Of a DNA stretch of 64,000 nt, positions 16,466 through 24,489 are shown in pieces; position 1 is the first letter of the stretch; every line of letters begins with the position of its first letter. The notes under the pieces are model-generated. The model searched no databases. It was not told the origin of the DNA and worked only from the letters and a program-made list of their open reading frames with translations. The stretch is from Streptomyces sp. NBC_01498 (lineage in GTDB: Bacteria; Actinomycetota; Actinomycetes; Streptomycetales; Streptomycetaceae), in the NCBI RefSeq assembly GCF_036327775.1, contig NZ_CP109598.1:2542001-2606000 (forward strand), written 5' to 3'. The translations under genes and the position numbers were made by a program.

Positions 16466-16849
16466 TCAGAGCGCCGGGATCCGCTTGCGCAGCAGGCAGA
16501 ACTCGTTGCCCTCCGGATCGGACAGGACGCGCCAGCTTTCGTCGCCCGTCTGGCCGATGTCGACGGGGCGGGCGCCCAGGGCGAGCAGGCGCTCCCACTC
16601 GGCTTCCTGGTCGGTGTCGGTGGGGCTGACGTCGATGTGCAGCCGGAGCTTCGCGGGGCGCGGATCGGTGGTGGGGCTGATGACGAGCGTGGGCTGCGGT
16701 CCGCCGAAACCGACGCCGGGCGGCCCGATCTCGATGCTTCCGTCGTCCTCCCGGCCGAGTTCGACATAGCCGAGTACCTCGCACCAGAAGGCGGCGAGAC
16801 GCTCGGCGTCGGCGGCGTCGATGACCAGTTCGCTGATTCGGCATGCCAT
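16466..16849 (-). CDS. VOC (glyoxalase/bleomycin resistance) family protein
   Basis: A 127-residue protein of the vicinal-oxygen-chelate fold. It shows two beta-alpha-beta-beta-beta modules: ISELVIDAADAERLAAFWCEVLGY at the start and LRLHIDVSPTDTDQEAEWERLLALGARPV, then WRVLSDPEGNEFCLL at the end. The latter is the standard DPEGN(E/L) signature. Possible metal ligands are His in LRLHIDV and Glu in NEFCLL. The substrate is unknown; stand-alone members include antibiotic-binding proteins and dioxygenase-like enzymes. It runs leftward, convergent with the broken glycosyltransferase. The start ATG 16849 was chosen because upstream frame lacks family similarity. Confidence 0.85.
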   Translation of the reverse strand: MACRISELVIDAADAERLAAFWCEVLGYVELGREDDGSIEIGPPGVGFGGPQPTLVISPTTDPRPAKLRLHIDVSPTDTDQEAEWERLLALGARPVDIGQTGDESWRVLSDPEGNEFCLLRKRIPAL

Positions 16850-16996
16850 GCCCGTGAGTGTACGGAGACGGTTGCTGACCTGGGGCGCATTGCCCGTCGG
16901 GCTGTCGCGGGGCGCCCGGACCGTACCCGTATGATCCGCTTCGGGGCTCGGCGGTCGTCGGGCGTGGGGTGCATCGTGTGGGGGCGGCGGACTGTC

Positions 16997-17644
16997 ATGG
17001 CCCGAAATCGGAGCACCGTGACGGCTGTCGGGCTGGTCGCGCTGCTGGGACTGCTCGGCGGCTGCGCCGGGGAGAAGGCCGACGCCCCGGGCACGAGTGT
17101 GAAGGCGAAGGCCACCGGGCCGGCCACCGCACCGCCCGCGAAGGCACCGGGTCCGGCACCGGCGGCGAAGAAGGGCGGCACGGTCGGCCCGAAGGGCTCG
17201 GCGTGCGTCCTGCCCGCGACCTTCGACATCGCCGAGAAGTGGACCGCCGGGGCGGTGGAGGTTCCGTTCGCCCAGGGGCCCGTTTCGCTGGCCTGCGAGA
17301 TCGACGCCAAGCCCGCTGGTCACATCGGCTTCCTGCGCGTGTGGACGGGCGGCACGGCGGACGACGACCCGCGCGAGGCCCTCGAAGCCTTCACCGCGGA
17401 GGAGTCCCCCGACAGCGAGGACGCCACGTACAGCGAGATCCCGGTGGGCCCCTACCAGGCCGTGGAGGTCGCCTACCTGGAGAACAGCGAGTTGAACGAC
17501 TCACCGCAGAAGAGGCGGTCCCTGGCCTTCGCCACTGCGGACGGCCTGGTGGTGATGCACCTGGGAGGCATGGACACCGCCGAACACGAGGCGATGCTCC
17601 CGGCGTTCGAACTGGCGAAGAAGAGCGTCCGCGCGGAATCCTGA
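16997..17644 (+). CDS. Secreted lipoprotein of unknown function
   Basis: A 215-residue lipoprotein. The signal peptide is short and basic (MARNRS), then a Leu/Val core and lipobox LLGGC with Cys23. An Ala/Pro/Lys/Gly-rich spacer follows (about 25-65). The mature domain begins at SACVLPATFDIAEKW and contains a second Cys (SLACEID), so a disulphide is possible. The fold is not recognised, but the pattern (VGPYQAVEVAYLEN, then FATADGLVVMHLGG) resembles the Streptomyces lipoprotein group with alpha+beta ligand-binding domains. It is transcribed alone, divergent from the VOC gene. Start ATG 16997 gives a signal peptide of normal length. Confidence 0.75.
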   Translation: MARNRSTVTAVGLVALLGLLGGCAGEKADAPGTSVKAKATGPATAPPAKAPGPAPAAKKGGTVGPKGSACVLPATFDIAEKWTAGAVEVPFAQGPVSLACEIDAKPAGHIGFLRVWTGGTADDDPREALEAFTAEESPDSEDATYSEIPVGPYQAVEVAYLENSELNDSPQKRRSLAFATADGLVVMHLGGMDTAEHEAMLPAFELAKKSVRAES

Positions 17645-18197
17645 CCGGCCCCGGCCCCCAAGCCCGGCGCGCCGAACACACGGGGCGCGCCCGCCTGTTC
17701 GAGGCGGACCAGGACCCGGATACGCGGTCGACCCGGCGGGACCGGACGGGGACAGCTGCCCGCCCCACCGGCGCGCCGCGACGCGGCAATTGGCGGCTCG
17801 GCCTCAACCGTCGTTGACGTCCGAGATCCCGCGCACACCGCCGTCGGCGATGCGCGGACCGTCTTCCCACCACCGCGGACGCACCGGAACGCGAGCGGTT
17901 ACCTCCGTGGGCGTTTCGGTGCCGGTTATGTGTCCCTCGGCCCGACCTTCCACCACGCAACGGCCCCTGCTCAAACCGGTCCCTCCGGCGGAGCCCGCCC
18001 ACGCGCCGAGTCGTTCGAAAACCGGTGGAGCGGTGCCGCCGTGCGCGATTACCGTGCTGCCGGACCACGTCGTCTGGTGAAGGACACGCCGTTGTACACC
18101 CTGTGAGACCTCCCGAGAGCTGAACGGTCGCGCGTCGCGCTGGTGCGCCGCGCTGCTTCTTGCTGCGGATTTCTCACACTGAAACCGGTGTACTCCT
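17645..18197. other. Gene-poor interval before the DUF1062 gene
   Basis: About 550 bases. A leftward frame ending at 17804 encodes a protein-like stretch (RWWEDGPRIADGGVRGISDVNDG at its end) with moderate codon bias, but it has no convincing start and no recognised family. It may be a fragment. Nothing else was seen. Confidence 0.35.
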
Positions 18198-18746
18198 GTG
18201 CTCACCACCTGGGTGGTCATGCCCACCTGCCTGCCGCTCGTCCGCCGCCGCTGCCACGCGTGCGCGTCCGGGCGCTTCCGGACAAGCGGTAAATTCCGCG
18301 TCAACGCCCACCACAAGCTCATCGACGTCTGGCTCCTCGCACTCTGCGCCACATGCGGGGAAACCACGAAGCTCACGGTCCTGGAGCGGACGAATGTGCG
18401 CTCCGTACGGCCCGAGCTGCTGGACCGGCTCCATGCCAACGACCCCTCTCTGGCAGCCGAGTTGTTGCGGGATCCGGTCCTGCGGCGCCGTAACCGCGTC
18501 GCTCTCGACTGGGACGGCGCCTGGCGCCTCGACACGGGCGGATCGGATCACCTGGACCGCGAGGTGATCGATGTCTCGGTCCGCTTCGCGGCACGGATCC
18601 CGGTCCGTCCGGCACGACTGATCGCGGAGGGCCGCGGTCTGTCCCGGTCCGAGGTCGAGAGGCTGATCACGACCGGAAAGCTCGTCGCGGCGGTCCGCCT
18701 GAGCGGCACGCTCTCCGGCGACTTCACCTTCACGCTGAAGCGCTGA
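18198..18746 (+). CDS. DUF1062 domain protein
   Basis: A 182-residue protein of the DUF1062 family, function unknown. It has an N-terminal pair of Cys-x2-Cys-like knuckles (RRRCHACASGRF and ALCATCGETT) that look like a zinc site, a family-typical SGKFRVNAHHKLIDVWLL segment (about 30-47), and a C-terminal LSRSEVERLITTGKL helix resembling an S4-like or small nucleic-acid-binding motif. Start is GTG 18198; no clear ribosome binding site is present upstream. A long hairpin follows its stop. Neighbours give no functional clue. Confidence 0.78.
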   Translation: MLTTWVVMPTCLPLVRRRCHACASGRFRTSGKFRVNAHHKLIDVWLLALCATCGETTKLTVLERTNVRSVRPELLDRLHANDPSLAAELLRDPVLRRRNRVALDWDGAWRLDTGGSDHLDREVIDVSVRFAARIPVRPARLIAEGRGLSRSEVERLITTGKLVAAVRLSGTLSGDFTFTLKR

Positions 18747-18772
18747 GCCCTCCCCGTCCCTCCCCGGGAACG

Positions 18773-18812
18773 ACCGGGGCCTGTCCGGCCCGCGTGCCGG
18801 ACGGGCCCCGGT
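18773..18812 (+). terminator. Long hairpin downstream of the DUF1062 gene
   Basis: Outer arms ACCGGGGCC (18773-18781) and GGCCCCGGT (18804-18812) and inner arms GTCCGGC (18783-18789) / GCCGGAC (18796-18802) form a near-perfect stem with a 6-base loop, 26 bases after the stop. The remaining 350 bases to 19169 hold no supported gene. Confidence 0.7.
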
Positions 18813-19169
18813 CGACGGGAGCCGCCTACGCGGTGAACGCTCCGTAGCGCACGGCGAGTTGAAGCATTGAAACGGAGTCGGCGCGCGATGATCGTGTCCT
18901 CTCGTGGGGATGGGACGAAACCGCACGCACCGCCCCGCCGCAGGCCCACACAGACGACACCGCCTGGGCGGTCATGAGCATGCCGCCTGCGTGGTCGACA
19001 GTCGCGCCGCGGCCCTGGGCAGGGGCCGAACGGGTGCATCTGAGCCGGTCTGCGGGGCGGGCCGCTCCGATCGCGATCTTGCCTCGGCCGCCGGGTTAAG
19101 GTCCGCGTGGAAACGCTCCCCTGAGGCAGTTCCCGCTGCTTCCGCCGGCGTCCTTGGAGGCTCGCAGGT

Positions 19170-20210
19170 ATGCCCCGTTCGTACGGCGGGCCGGCGAACG
19201 GCCGACGTGGCTTCCTGGCCGGGCTCCCGTCAGGAGCGGCCGCCCTGCTCGCAGCGGTCGCTGCGGTGCTGAGCACGCTGATCATCGCCACGCCCGCCGC
19301 CGCGGCCGTGCCCAGTTGCAGGGTCGGGGCGTACGTCACCGACCTCTACGCGGTGGATCCGGTCGCGAGCACCGTGAACGCGGAGCTGTGGCTGTGGAGC
19401 GTATGCCCACGCAAGGACCTCGCCGCTGTCCAGCGTCTCGAATTCACCAACGCGACGAAGACGACGCTGACCGCGCCTTCCAGCGAGAAGGTGGACAACG
19501 AGTACTGGACTCAGGTCAAAGTGGCCGGGACCTTCCGGCAGACCCTGAACCTGACGAACTTCCCGTTCGACAAACAGGTCGTCCGGATCCAGGTTGAGGA
19601 AAACAAACTGGACAAGTCACGGTTCGTCTACCGGGCGGATGCGAAGAACTCCACGTACAACTCCAGGATCCATCCCGGCGACTTCAAGATCACGCGATTC
19701 CGGATCGGCGTCGGTGACGCGCTCTACACGACGAGCTTCGGCGATCCCCGGCTCAAACAAGGAGGCAGCAGTCACTACTCCCAGCTGGTGATCGAGTTCC
19801 AGCTCACCCGCGTGGACCTCACGAGTTTCGGCAAGCAGATCCTGCCGGTATATGTGGCTCTCATGGTCGCCCTGATCTCGTTTCTGATCTGGTCGAAGGA
19901 CAACGAGGTCGCCATGGTCGCACGGCTCGGGATTCTCGGTGCCGCGCTCTTCACGATCATGCTCAACCTGCGGGCAGTCGACGAGGCGCTGGGCACCTTC
20001 CTGAACGTGACGCTGGTCGAAGAGATCCACTTCATGAGCCTGCTCTACGTACTGGTCGGCGTCGCCAACGCCACCTACGTCATGAGGCTGTTGACCGATC
20101 CCATGGCAGAATCGGCGGCGCGGCGCTTCAACAACCGCACTTTCGCCATCGCGACGGGCCTGTACCTCATCGCCAACATCGTCGTCATCGCCCTCACCGT
20201 GTCGTTCTGA
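19170..20210 (+). CDS. Pentameric ligand-gated ion channel (Cys-loop superfamily) homologue
   Basis: A 346-residue protein with the layout of a prokaryotic pLGIC. A signal peptide (about 1-46, ending TPAAAA) is followed by an extracellular beta domain (about 47-220) with VGAYVTDLYAVDP, a W-containing strand and the family hallmark NFPFDKQ (130-136). Four membrane helices follow at about 222-241 (with a Pro in M1: KQILPVYVALM), 246-265, 283-307 and 324-345. The domain has Cys50 and Cys79, but no eukaryote-style 13-residue Cys loop. Start ATG 19170 follows GGAGG. If functional it opens an ion pore in response to an extracellular ligand or pH. The ligand is unknown, and M2 lacks an obvious charge-selectivity signature I can read. 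Confidence 0.7.
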   Translation: MPRSYGGPANGRRGFLAGLPSGAAALLAAVAAVLSTLIIATPAAAAVPSCRVGAYVTDLYAVDPVASTVNAELWLWSVCPRKDLAAVQRLEFTNATKTTLTAPSSEKVDNEYWTQVKVAGTFRQTLNLTNFPFDKQVVRIQVEENKLDKSRFVYRADAKNSTYNSRIHPGDFKITRFRIGVGDALYTTSFGDPRLKQGGSSHYSQLVIEFQLTRVDLTSFGKQILPVYVALMVALISFLIWSKDNEVAMVARLGILGAALFTIMLNLRAVDEALGTFLNVTLVEEIHFMSLLYVLVGVANATYVMRLLTDPMAESAARRFNNRTFAIATGLYLIANIVVIALTVSF

Positions 20211-20472
20211 GTCTCCGGGAGGCGGTGGAGGCTCGCCGACGCCGTCGCATCCGCACTCATACCCACCAGTGCGCTGAGCCGCGCGGCCAGGTTCGCCGAG
20301 ATGGAAGCCCGAGGTTCGTTCCGGACTGTGACGCGCCAGGCCGCACCGTGGGCGCACGCCCGGACGCGCGCCCCGACGCCAGTCGCGGCTCGCAGGTATC
20401 GGGCAACTTAGCGCCCGGAGTGGGGATTTGGCTCTCTACAGACACTTACCCCTGGTAAAACTGCCGTATATC

Positions 20473-20501
20473 TTGACGTTAATGGTCCAGACCAATACGT
20501 T
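20473..20501 (+). promoter_or_regulatory. Chitinase promoter (-35/-10)
   Basis: TTGACG at 20473-20478 and TACGTT at 20496-20501 with a 17-base spacer. Transcription would begin near 20508. The spacer is filled by a DasR-type site. About 345 bases upstream (20211-20558) contain no other supported feature. Confidence 0.7.
20481..20496. promoter_or_regulatory. dre-type operator (DasR site) of the chitinase gene
   Basis: AATGGTCCAGACCAAT matches the 16-bp DasR-responsive element (A(C/G)TGGTCTAGACCA(C/G)T) in its TGGTC..GACCA core and is palindromic except at the centre and one flank. It lies exactly between -35 and -10, so bound DasR would block RNA polymerase until GlcN-6-P or GlcNAc-derived signal releases it. 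Confidence 0.78.
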
Positions 20502-20558
20502 CCTGTGCGCACCGCAGAACACCGCTCCCTTCCGGCACACGCACAGGAAACGAGCCTC

Positions 20559-21968
20559 ATGCCTCGAAAGCACTTTTCCCGGCTGGCCATCGCCGCCCTC
20601 TCCCTCGGCCTTGTGGCCACCCTCGCCCCCTCGGCGGGCGCCAGCCCCGCCCCGCAAGGAGCCAAGCACGGCTCGCACGGCTCGCAGGGCTCGCAGGGCG
20701 ACAAGCACGGCTCGCACGACCGGCACGAGTCGTACAAGCGCGTCGGTTACTTCGCCCAGTGGGGTGTGTACGGGCGGAACTACCAGGTCAAGGACATGGA
20801 CACCAGTGGGGCCGCCGCGAGGCTGACCCACATCAACTACGCCTTCGGGAACGTCAGCGCCGAGGGGAAGTGCTTCACCGGCAACACCCCCGGAGAGTCC
20901 GACGCCTGGGCCGACTACGGGCGCCCGCTGGATGCGGCCGGATCCGTCGACGGGGTGGCCGACACCGACGACCAGCGCCTCGCCGGCAACTTCAACCAGC
21001 TGCGTGAGCTGAAGGCGAAGCACCGCGGTCTCAAGGTCCTCATCTCGCTGGGTGGTTGGAGCTGGTCCAAGAACTTCTCGGACGCCGCCCTCACCCCCGC
21101 CTCCCGCAAGGCGTTCGTCTCCTCCTGCGTCGACCTCTACATCAAGGGCAATCTGCCCGTCGACGGCACTCGCGGCGGCGCGGGCGCGGCGGCCGGGCTC
21201 TTCGACGGGATCGACCTCGACTGGGAGTGGCCCGGTTCGGCCGGCGACGTCGGCACGGTGTTCCGCCCCGAGGACAAGCAGAACTTCACGGCGCTGGTAC
21301 GGGAGTTCCGCGCGCAGCTCGACGCGTACTCCAAGTCCCAGAAGGGCCGCCACGGCCACGGGAAGCCCAAGCACTACGAGCTGACCGCCTTCGTCCCCAC
21401 CGCCCCCGCCAAGATCGACGCGGGCTTCGAAGTCGCCAAGGTCATGCGGGACTTCGACTTCGTGAACCTCCAGGGATACGACTTCCACGGCACCTGGGAG
21501 CCCACCACCGCCCAGCAGTCCGCGCTCTTCGCCAAGCCTGACGACTTCAGTGTCAACCAGACGGTCAACGACTGGCTGCGGCGCGGCGCCCCGGCGCGAA
21601 AGCTCGTGGTCGGCATGCCCTTCTACGGCCAGGGCTGGACCGGCGTCTCGGGCGAGGGCAACGGCATGGGCCAGCCCGCGACCGGCGCCGCTCCCGGCAC
21701 CTGGGCGAACGGCAACGAGGACTACAAGGCGCTGAAGAAGCTCGCGGACTCGGGAGCGTTCACCGTGCACCGTGACCTCAGGAACGGTCACGCCTGGCTC
21801 TTCGACGGTACGACGATGTGGACCTACGACGACCCGCAGGTGCTGCGCACCAAGTCCGCGTACGTCCGTGCCAAGGGACTCGGCGGCGCGATGTTCTGGT
21901 CGCTGGACGGGGACACCGCCGACGGCGAACTGATCAAGGCCGTCGACCGCGGCCTGGACCGCCGGTAG
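20559..21968 (+). CDS. Secreted GH18 chitinase
   Basis: Endo- or exo-chitinase of glycoside hydrolase family 18 that cleaves beta-1,4-GlcNAc chains by substrate-assisted catalysis. A signal peptide covers about 1-29 (SAGASP). A His/Gly/Ser/Gln-rich linker (33-57) stands where many Streptomyces chitinases carry a binding module. The catalytic barrel begins at RVGYFAQWGVY. SLGGWSWS (163-170) is the conserved strand 3, and DGIDLDWE holds acid Glu223 with Asp219 and Asp221. Late barrel strands are VNLQGYDFHG and GGAMFWSLDGD. ATG 20559 has AGGA upstream. Regulation by DasR is expected from the dre site in its promoter. It is followed by a hairpin. Confidence 0.95.
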   Translation: MPRKHFSRLAIAALSLGLVATLAPSAGASPAPQGAKHGSHGSQGSQGDKHGSHDRHESYKRVGYFAQWGVYGRNYQVKDMDTSGAAARLTHINYAFGNVSAEGKCFTGNTPGESDAWADYGRPLDAAGSVDGVADTDDQRLAGNFNQLRELKAKHRGLKVLISLGGWSWSKNFSDAALTPASRKAFVSSCVDLYIKGNLPVDGTRGGAGAAAGLFDGIDLDWEWPGSAGDVGTVFRPEDKQNFTALVREFRAQLDAYSKSQKGRHGHGKPKHYELTAFVPTAPAKIDAGFEVAKVMRDFDFVNLQGYDFHGTWEPTTAQQSALFAKPDDFSVNQTVNDWLRRGAPARKLVVGMPFYGQGWTGVSGEGNGMGQPATGAAPGTWANGNEDYKALKKLADSGAFTVHRDLRNGHAWLFDGTTMWTYDDPQVLRTKSAYVRAKGLGGAMFWSLDGDTADGELIKAVDRGLDRR

Positions 21969-21988
21969 TTTCCTGCCGACAGCACTCC

Positions 21989-22018
21989 GCCGGGCGGATC
22001 CTCATGGGTCCGCCCGGC
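21989..22018 (+). terminator. Chitinase terminator hairpin
   Basis: GCCGGGCGGA (21989-21998) pairs perfectly with TCCGCCCGGC (22009-22018) around a 10-base loop, 21 bases after the chitinase stop. It overlaps the end of the nucleotidyltransferase remnant. Confidence 0.72.
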
Positions 22019-22214
22019 ACCTGGTTGCGGCCGACCCTTGTCCGACAAGTGGGTCGAAGGCGTCGTCCGAGTTCCGCCGGCTGACGGCGAGGATGTCAAG
22101 GTCACTCGCCGGGCGAAGACCCCCGAGCACGGCCGAGCCGTGCAGACAGGTGCCGAGGAGTTCCGGACCCAGTACATCGCGTACGAGACGGACGGTCTGG
22201 TCACGTTGATCCAT
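22002..22214 (-). pseudogene. 5' remnant of an aminoglycoside nucleotidyltransferase (AadA/ANT-like)
   Basis: The frame starts at ATG 22214 and encodes the N-terminal nucleotidyltransferase signature: LVRDVLGPELLG, then LHGSAVLGGLRPASDLDILAV. This contains the GSxxxG...DxD active-site pattern of AadA-type adenylyltransferases. Similarity ends after about 48 residues; the rest of the frame (SRRNSDDAFDPLVGQ) is unrelated and stops at 22002, inside the chitinase terminator. Full proteins are about 260 residues, so more than three quarters is gone. It is probably dead, although the start and first domain strand are intact. Confidence 0.7.
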
Positions 22215-22252
22215 TGGGCCGGTGTCCTCCGGCCCCGGTCGGGATGCGCGGC

Positions 22253-22456
22253 TCAGCCGTCGAGCGTCCCCGCCTTGACCGCTCCCACGAACGACGTCCA
22301 GCCGGTGACCGGGAAAACGAGCACGGGGCCCTGCGGGGTCTTGGAGTCGCGGACGGGGACGATGGGGTGGCCGTCGGCGACCTCCAGGCAGTTGCCGTTG
22401 CTTCCTCCGCTGTAGCTCGACTTCCGCCACGCGGTGCAGCGCTCACTGCTGACCAT
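22253..22456 (-). CDS. DUF397 small protein
   Basis: A 67-residue DUF397 protein with the family core WRKSSYSGGSNGNCLEVA (10-27), VPVRDSKTPQGPVL and WTSFVGAVK near the end. DUF397 proteins accompany Scr1-type (WhiJ-like) regulators throughout Streptomyces and are thought to act as partners of the regulator in development or antibiotic control. Its start (ATG 22456) lies inside the 3' end of the Scr1 gene (14-base overlap), so translation is probably coupled. Confidence 0.9.
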   Translation of the reverse strand: MVSSERCTAWRKSSYSGGSNGNCLEVADGHPIVPVRDSKTPQGPVLVFPVTGWTSFVGAVKAGTLDG

Positions 22457-23267
22457 GTTCGTGTTCCTCCGCTACAGCCCGGACCAGGGCCAGTGATTCT
22501 TTGAGTGACAACGCGTCACTGAGGGCCAAATCGTACGCCGCCTGGCAGTGGCTAACCAGGGCCGGATCGTCCATCAGGTGGCCGGTTTGGAGACCTTCGA
22601 CGTACGCGACCGGAGCCGCGTCCTCGAAGCTCATCAGGTCGAGGGGGCTCTCCATCAAGGAGTGCTCCCCCGCTCCGAAAGGCATTACGTGCAGCCGCAG
22701 TCGTCCCGTCTCGGCCATGTCGACGATCTTGCGTAGCTGGACCGCCATCGCCAGCGGCCCTCCGACACGGCGTCGGATGACGGCCTCGTCCAGCAGCGTC
22801 CACAGTACGGGGCCCGACGCCCCCTCAAGCATCTCGGCCCTTTCCGTTCGGTTGACCACAAGTCTGTCAAGCTCCTCCGTGCGGTAGTTCGGGCTGTACG
22901 CGCGGAATACCGCACGGGCGTAGTCGCCGGTCTGCAAAAGGCCCGGCACGAGAGCGAGACCCCACTGTCGGATCTCAACGGCCTGCTTCTCCAACTCAGC
23001 GACGGCGGAGAAGAATTGGGCGAACTTGGAGTCCAGGTCCTCCAGCCACCGCTCGAAGAACCCGTCCGTCCCCAGCACTTTGTCCAGCCGCTTCGCGTCC
23101 GCCGGGCTCGGCAGGCGGCGGCCCGCCTCGTAGTGGCTGATCAGCGTCGGCGAGCACATCATCTCCTGGGCCACCGCGTCCTGCGTCATGCCCAGCGCCA
23201 AACGTCGCAGTTTGAGCTCCTCCCCGTACTTCTCCCGAGGACTGCGTGGCGCCCGTTGTTCCATCAT
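22443..23267 (-). CDS. Scr1-family (WhiJ-like) XRE transcriptional regulator
   Basis: An XRE helix-turn-helix near the N-terminus (YGEELKLRRLALGMTQDAVA then SPTLISHYEAGRRLPS) is followed by a DUF5753 effector domain. That domain has the family segments IRQWGLALVPGLLQTGDYARAVF, LVVNRTERAEML, and FGAGEHSLMESPLDLMSFED. This is the Scr1/WhiJ type that pairs with DUF397 proteins and with RsbW-like ATPases. Start ATG 23267 was chosen because GGGAG sits 8 bases upstream; an in-frame GTG at 23318 is the alternative. It is divergent from the ATPase gene across a 115-base gap, so the regulator may control both. Confidence 0.9.
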   Translation of the reverse strand: MMEQRAPRSPREKYGEELKLRRLALGMTQDAVAQEMMCSPTLISHYEAGRRLPSPADAKRLDKVLGTDGFFERWLEDLDSKFAQFFSAVAELEKQAVEIRQWGLALVPGLLQTGDYARAVFRAYSPNYRTEELDRLVVNRTERAEMLEGASGPVLWTLLDEAVIRRRVGGPLAMAVQLRKIVDMAETGRLRLHVMPFGAGEHSLMESPLDLMSFEDAAPVAYVEGLQTGHLMDDPALVSHCQAAYDLALSDALSLKESLALVRAVAEEHEHGQQ

Positions 23268-23382
23268 GCGTTCAACTCCCACCTTGAATGGCTCGTTGTC
23301 AAGATCGAACCTCTTCACAGGCTAGCTCCAAGCACCGCAATCTGTGAGTGAAATGTCACAGAGAGCAACTTTGGAGAAATCG

Positions 23383-23790
23383 ATGAACTCGGACCTCGGA
23401 GATTCCGTCGTGCTCCGCTGGAGCCGGCACCCGCGCTGCGTCGGGCTGGCGCGGTGGGAGTTGCGGAAGGCGCTCACGGTGTGGGGGCTCGCGCCGTTGG
23501 AGGAGGCGGCCGTGCTCGTACTGTCGGAGCTGCTGACCAACGCCGGGCGGCATGCCCGCGTTTCGCCGGGGCGGGAGATCGAGACCTGGTACGTACGGCT
23601 GGCCGACACGCTGCGGATCGAGGTGCACGACGCCTCGTCGGACTGGCCCGAGGTGCGCGAACCGGATCTGGAGGCGCCCGGCGGCCGGGGGCTCACGCTC
23701 GTCGCGGCGCTGGCGGACAGTTGGGGGGTGAAGGACCGTAACGGGCCCGGGAAATGCGTCTGGGCGGAGCTTGCCCTCCCCCAGGGCTGA
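23383..23790 (+). CDS. RsbW/SpoIIAB-like ATP-binding protein
   Basis: A 135-residue GHKL-fold ATPase of the anti-sigma/serine kinase-like group. It shows the N box (ELLTNAGRHA), G1 box (IEVHDASSDWPEV) and G2 (GGRGLTLVAALADSWG). Such orphan ATPases are typical third members of WhiJ-like loci (Scr1 regulator + DUF397 + ATPase). Start ATG 23383 has GGAG 7 bases upstream and is better supported than GTG 23344. It could bind a sigma factor or phosphorylate an anti-anti-sigma, but the partner is unknown. Confidence 0.87.
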   Translation: MNSDLGDSVVLRWSRHPRCVGLARWELRKALTVWGLAPLEEAAVLVLSELLTNAGRHARVSPGREIETWYVRLADTLRIEVHDASSDWPEVREPDLEAPGGRGLTLVAALADSWGVKDRNGPGKCVWAELALPQG

Positions 23791-23823
23791 CGGGTTCCGG
23801 CGGGAACAGCCCGGCGGGAAGAG

Positions 23824-24489
23824 CTACGCGCCGCTCAGCGAGAGCTTCGCCGCGAAGCCCAGGAACAGCGCGCCGATCGCCGAAGTCGCCGCCGCCGAGA
23901 GGCGCTTGCGGCGGCGGAAGGCGGAGGCGAGTGCCGTGCCTCCGAATATCAGCCCTGTCAGGTAGAGGAGGCTGACCGCCTGCGCGATCACCCCGAGCAC
24001 CAGGAACGAGAGTTCCGGGTGCGCGTAGGCCGGGTCCACGAACTGCACGAAGAAGGAGATGAAGAAGAGGATCGACTTGGGGTTGAACAGGCAGATGAGG
24101 AACGCCCGCCGGAACGGCCGCTCGTCCTCGGCCCTCAACTCCTCGCCCGCCACGGCGACTCGTTCGTCCACCGGGTTCTCGTGCCGCGTACGCCAGATCG
24201 ACCAGGCCGTGCGCAGCATGCCGAAGGCCAGGTACGTGAGGTAGGCCGCGCCCGCGTACTTCACGACGGAGAAGGCCAGTTGGTTGGTCTGGAGCAGGGA
24301 GGCGACTCCCGCCGCCGAGAGGACCATCAGTGCGGCGTCGCCACAGAAGACACCGGCGGCACCCTTGTAGCCCTCGCGGACACCCCGGCGGGCGGCCAGC
24401 GACAGGACGTAGATGGAGTTCGGCCCCGGCAACAGAATGATCATGACGACGCCGACGAGATAGGTCGGCAGATTGGTCGCACCCAGCAT
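23824..24489 (-). CDS. LysE/LeuE-family exporter
   Basis: A 221-residue inner-membrane exporter of the LysE superfamily with about six hydrophobic segments. Family marks are LPGPNSIYVLSLAARRGVREGYKGA near the N-terminus (PGP(N/D) then G...G) and the second-half FRRAFLICLFNPKSILFFISFF. Likely substrates are amino acids or derivatives (LeuE-like). It is convergent with the ATPase gene, with only 33 bases between. Start ATG 24489; the open frame further right is not part of the family. Confidence 0.88.
   Translation of the reverse strand: MLGATNLPTYLVGVVMIILLPGPNSIYVLSLAARRGVREGYKGAAGVFCGDAALMVLSAAGVASLLQTNQLAFSVVKYAGAAYLTYLAFGMLRTAWSIWRTRHENPVDERVAVAGEELRAEDERPFRRAFLICLFNPKSILFFISFFVQFVDPAYAHPELSFLVLGVIAQAVSLLYLTGLIFGGTALASAFRRRKRLSAAATSAIGALFLGFAAKLSLSGA

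Noticed and set aside
17804..18100. Leftward protein-like frame in the gap before the DUF1062 gene
   Set aside because: Codon use is plausible, but there is no usable start and no recognised family; noted only as a possible fragment.
23318..23318. GTG start for the Scr1 regulator
   Set aside because: ATG 23267 has GGGAG at the proper distance and family starts fit it; GTG kept only as an alternative.
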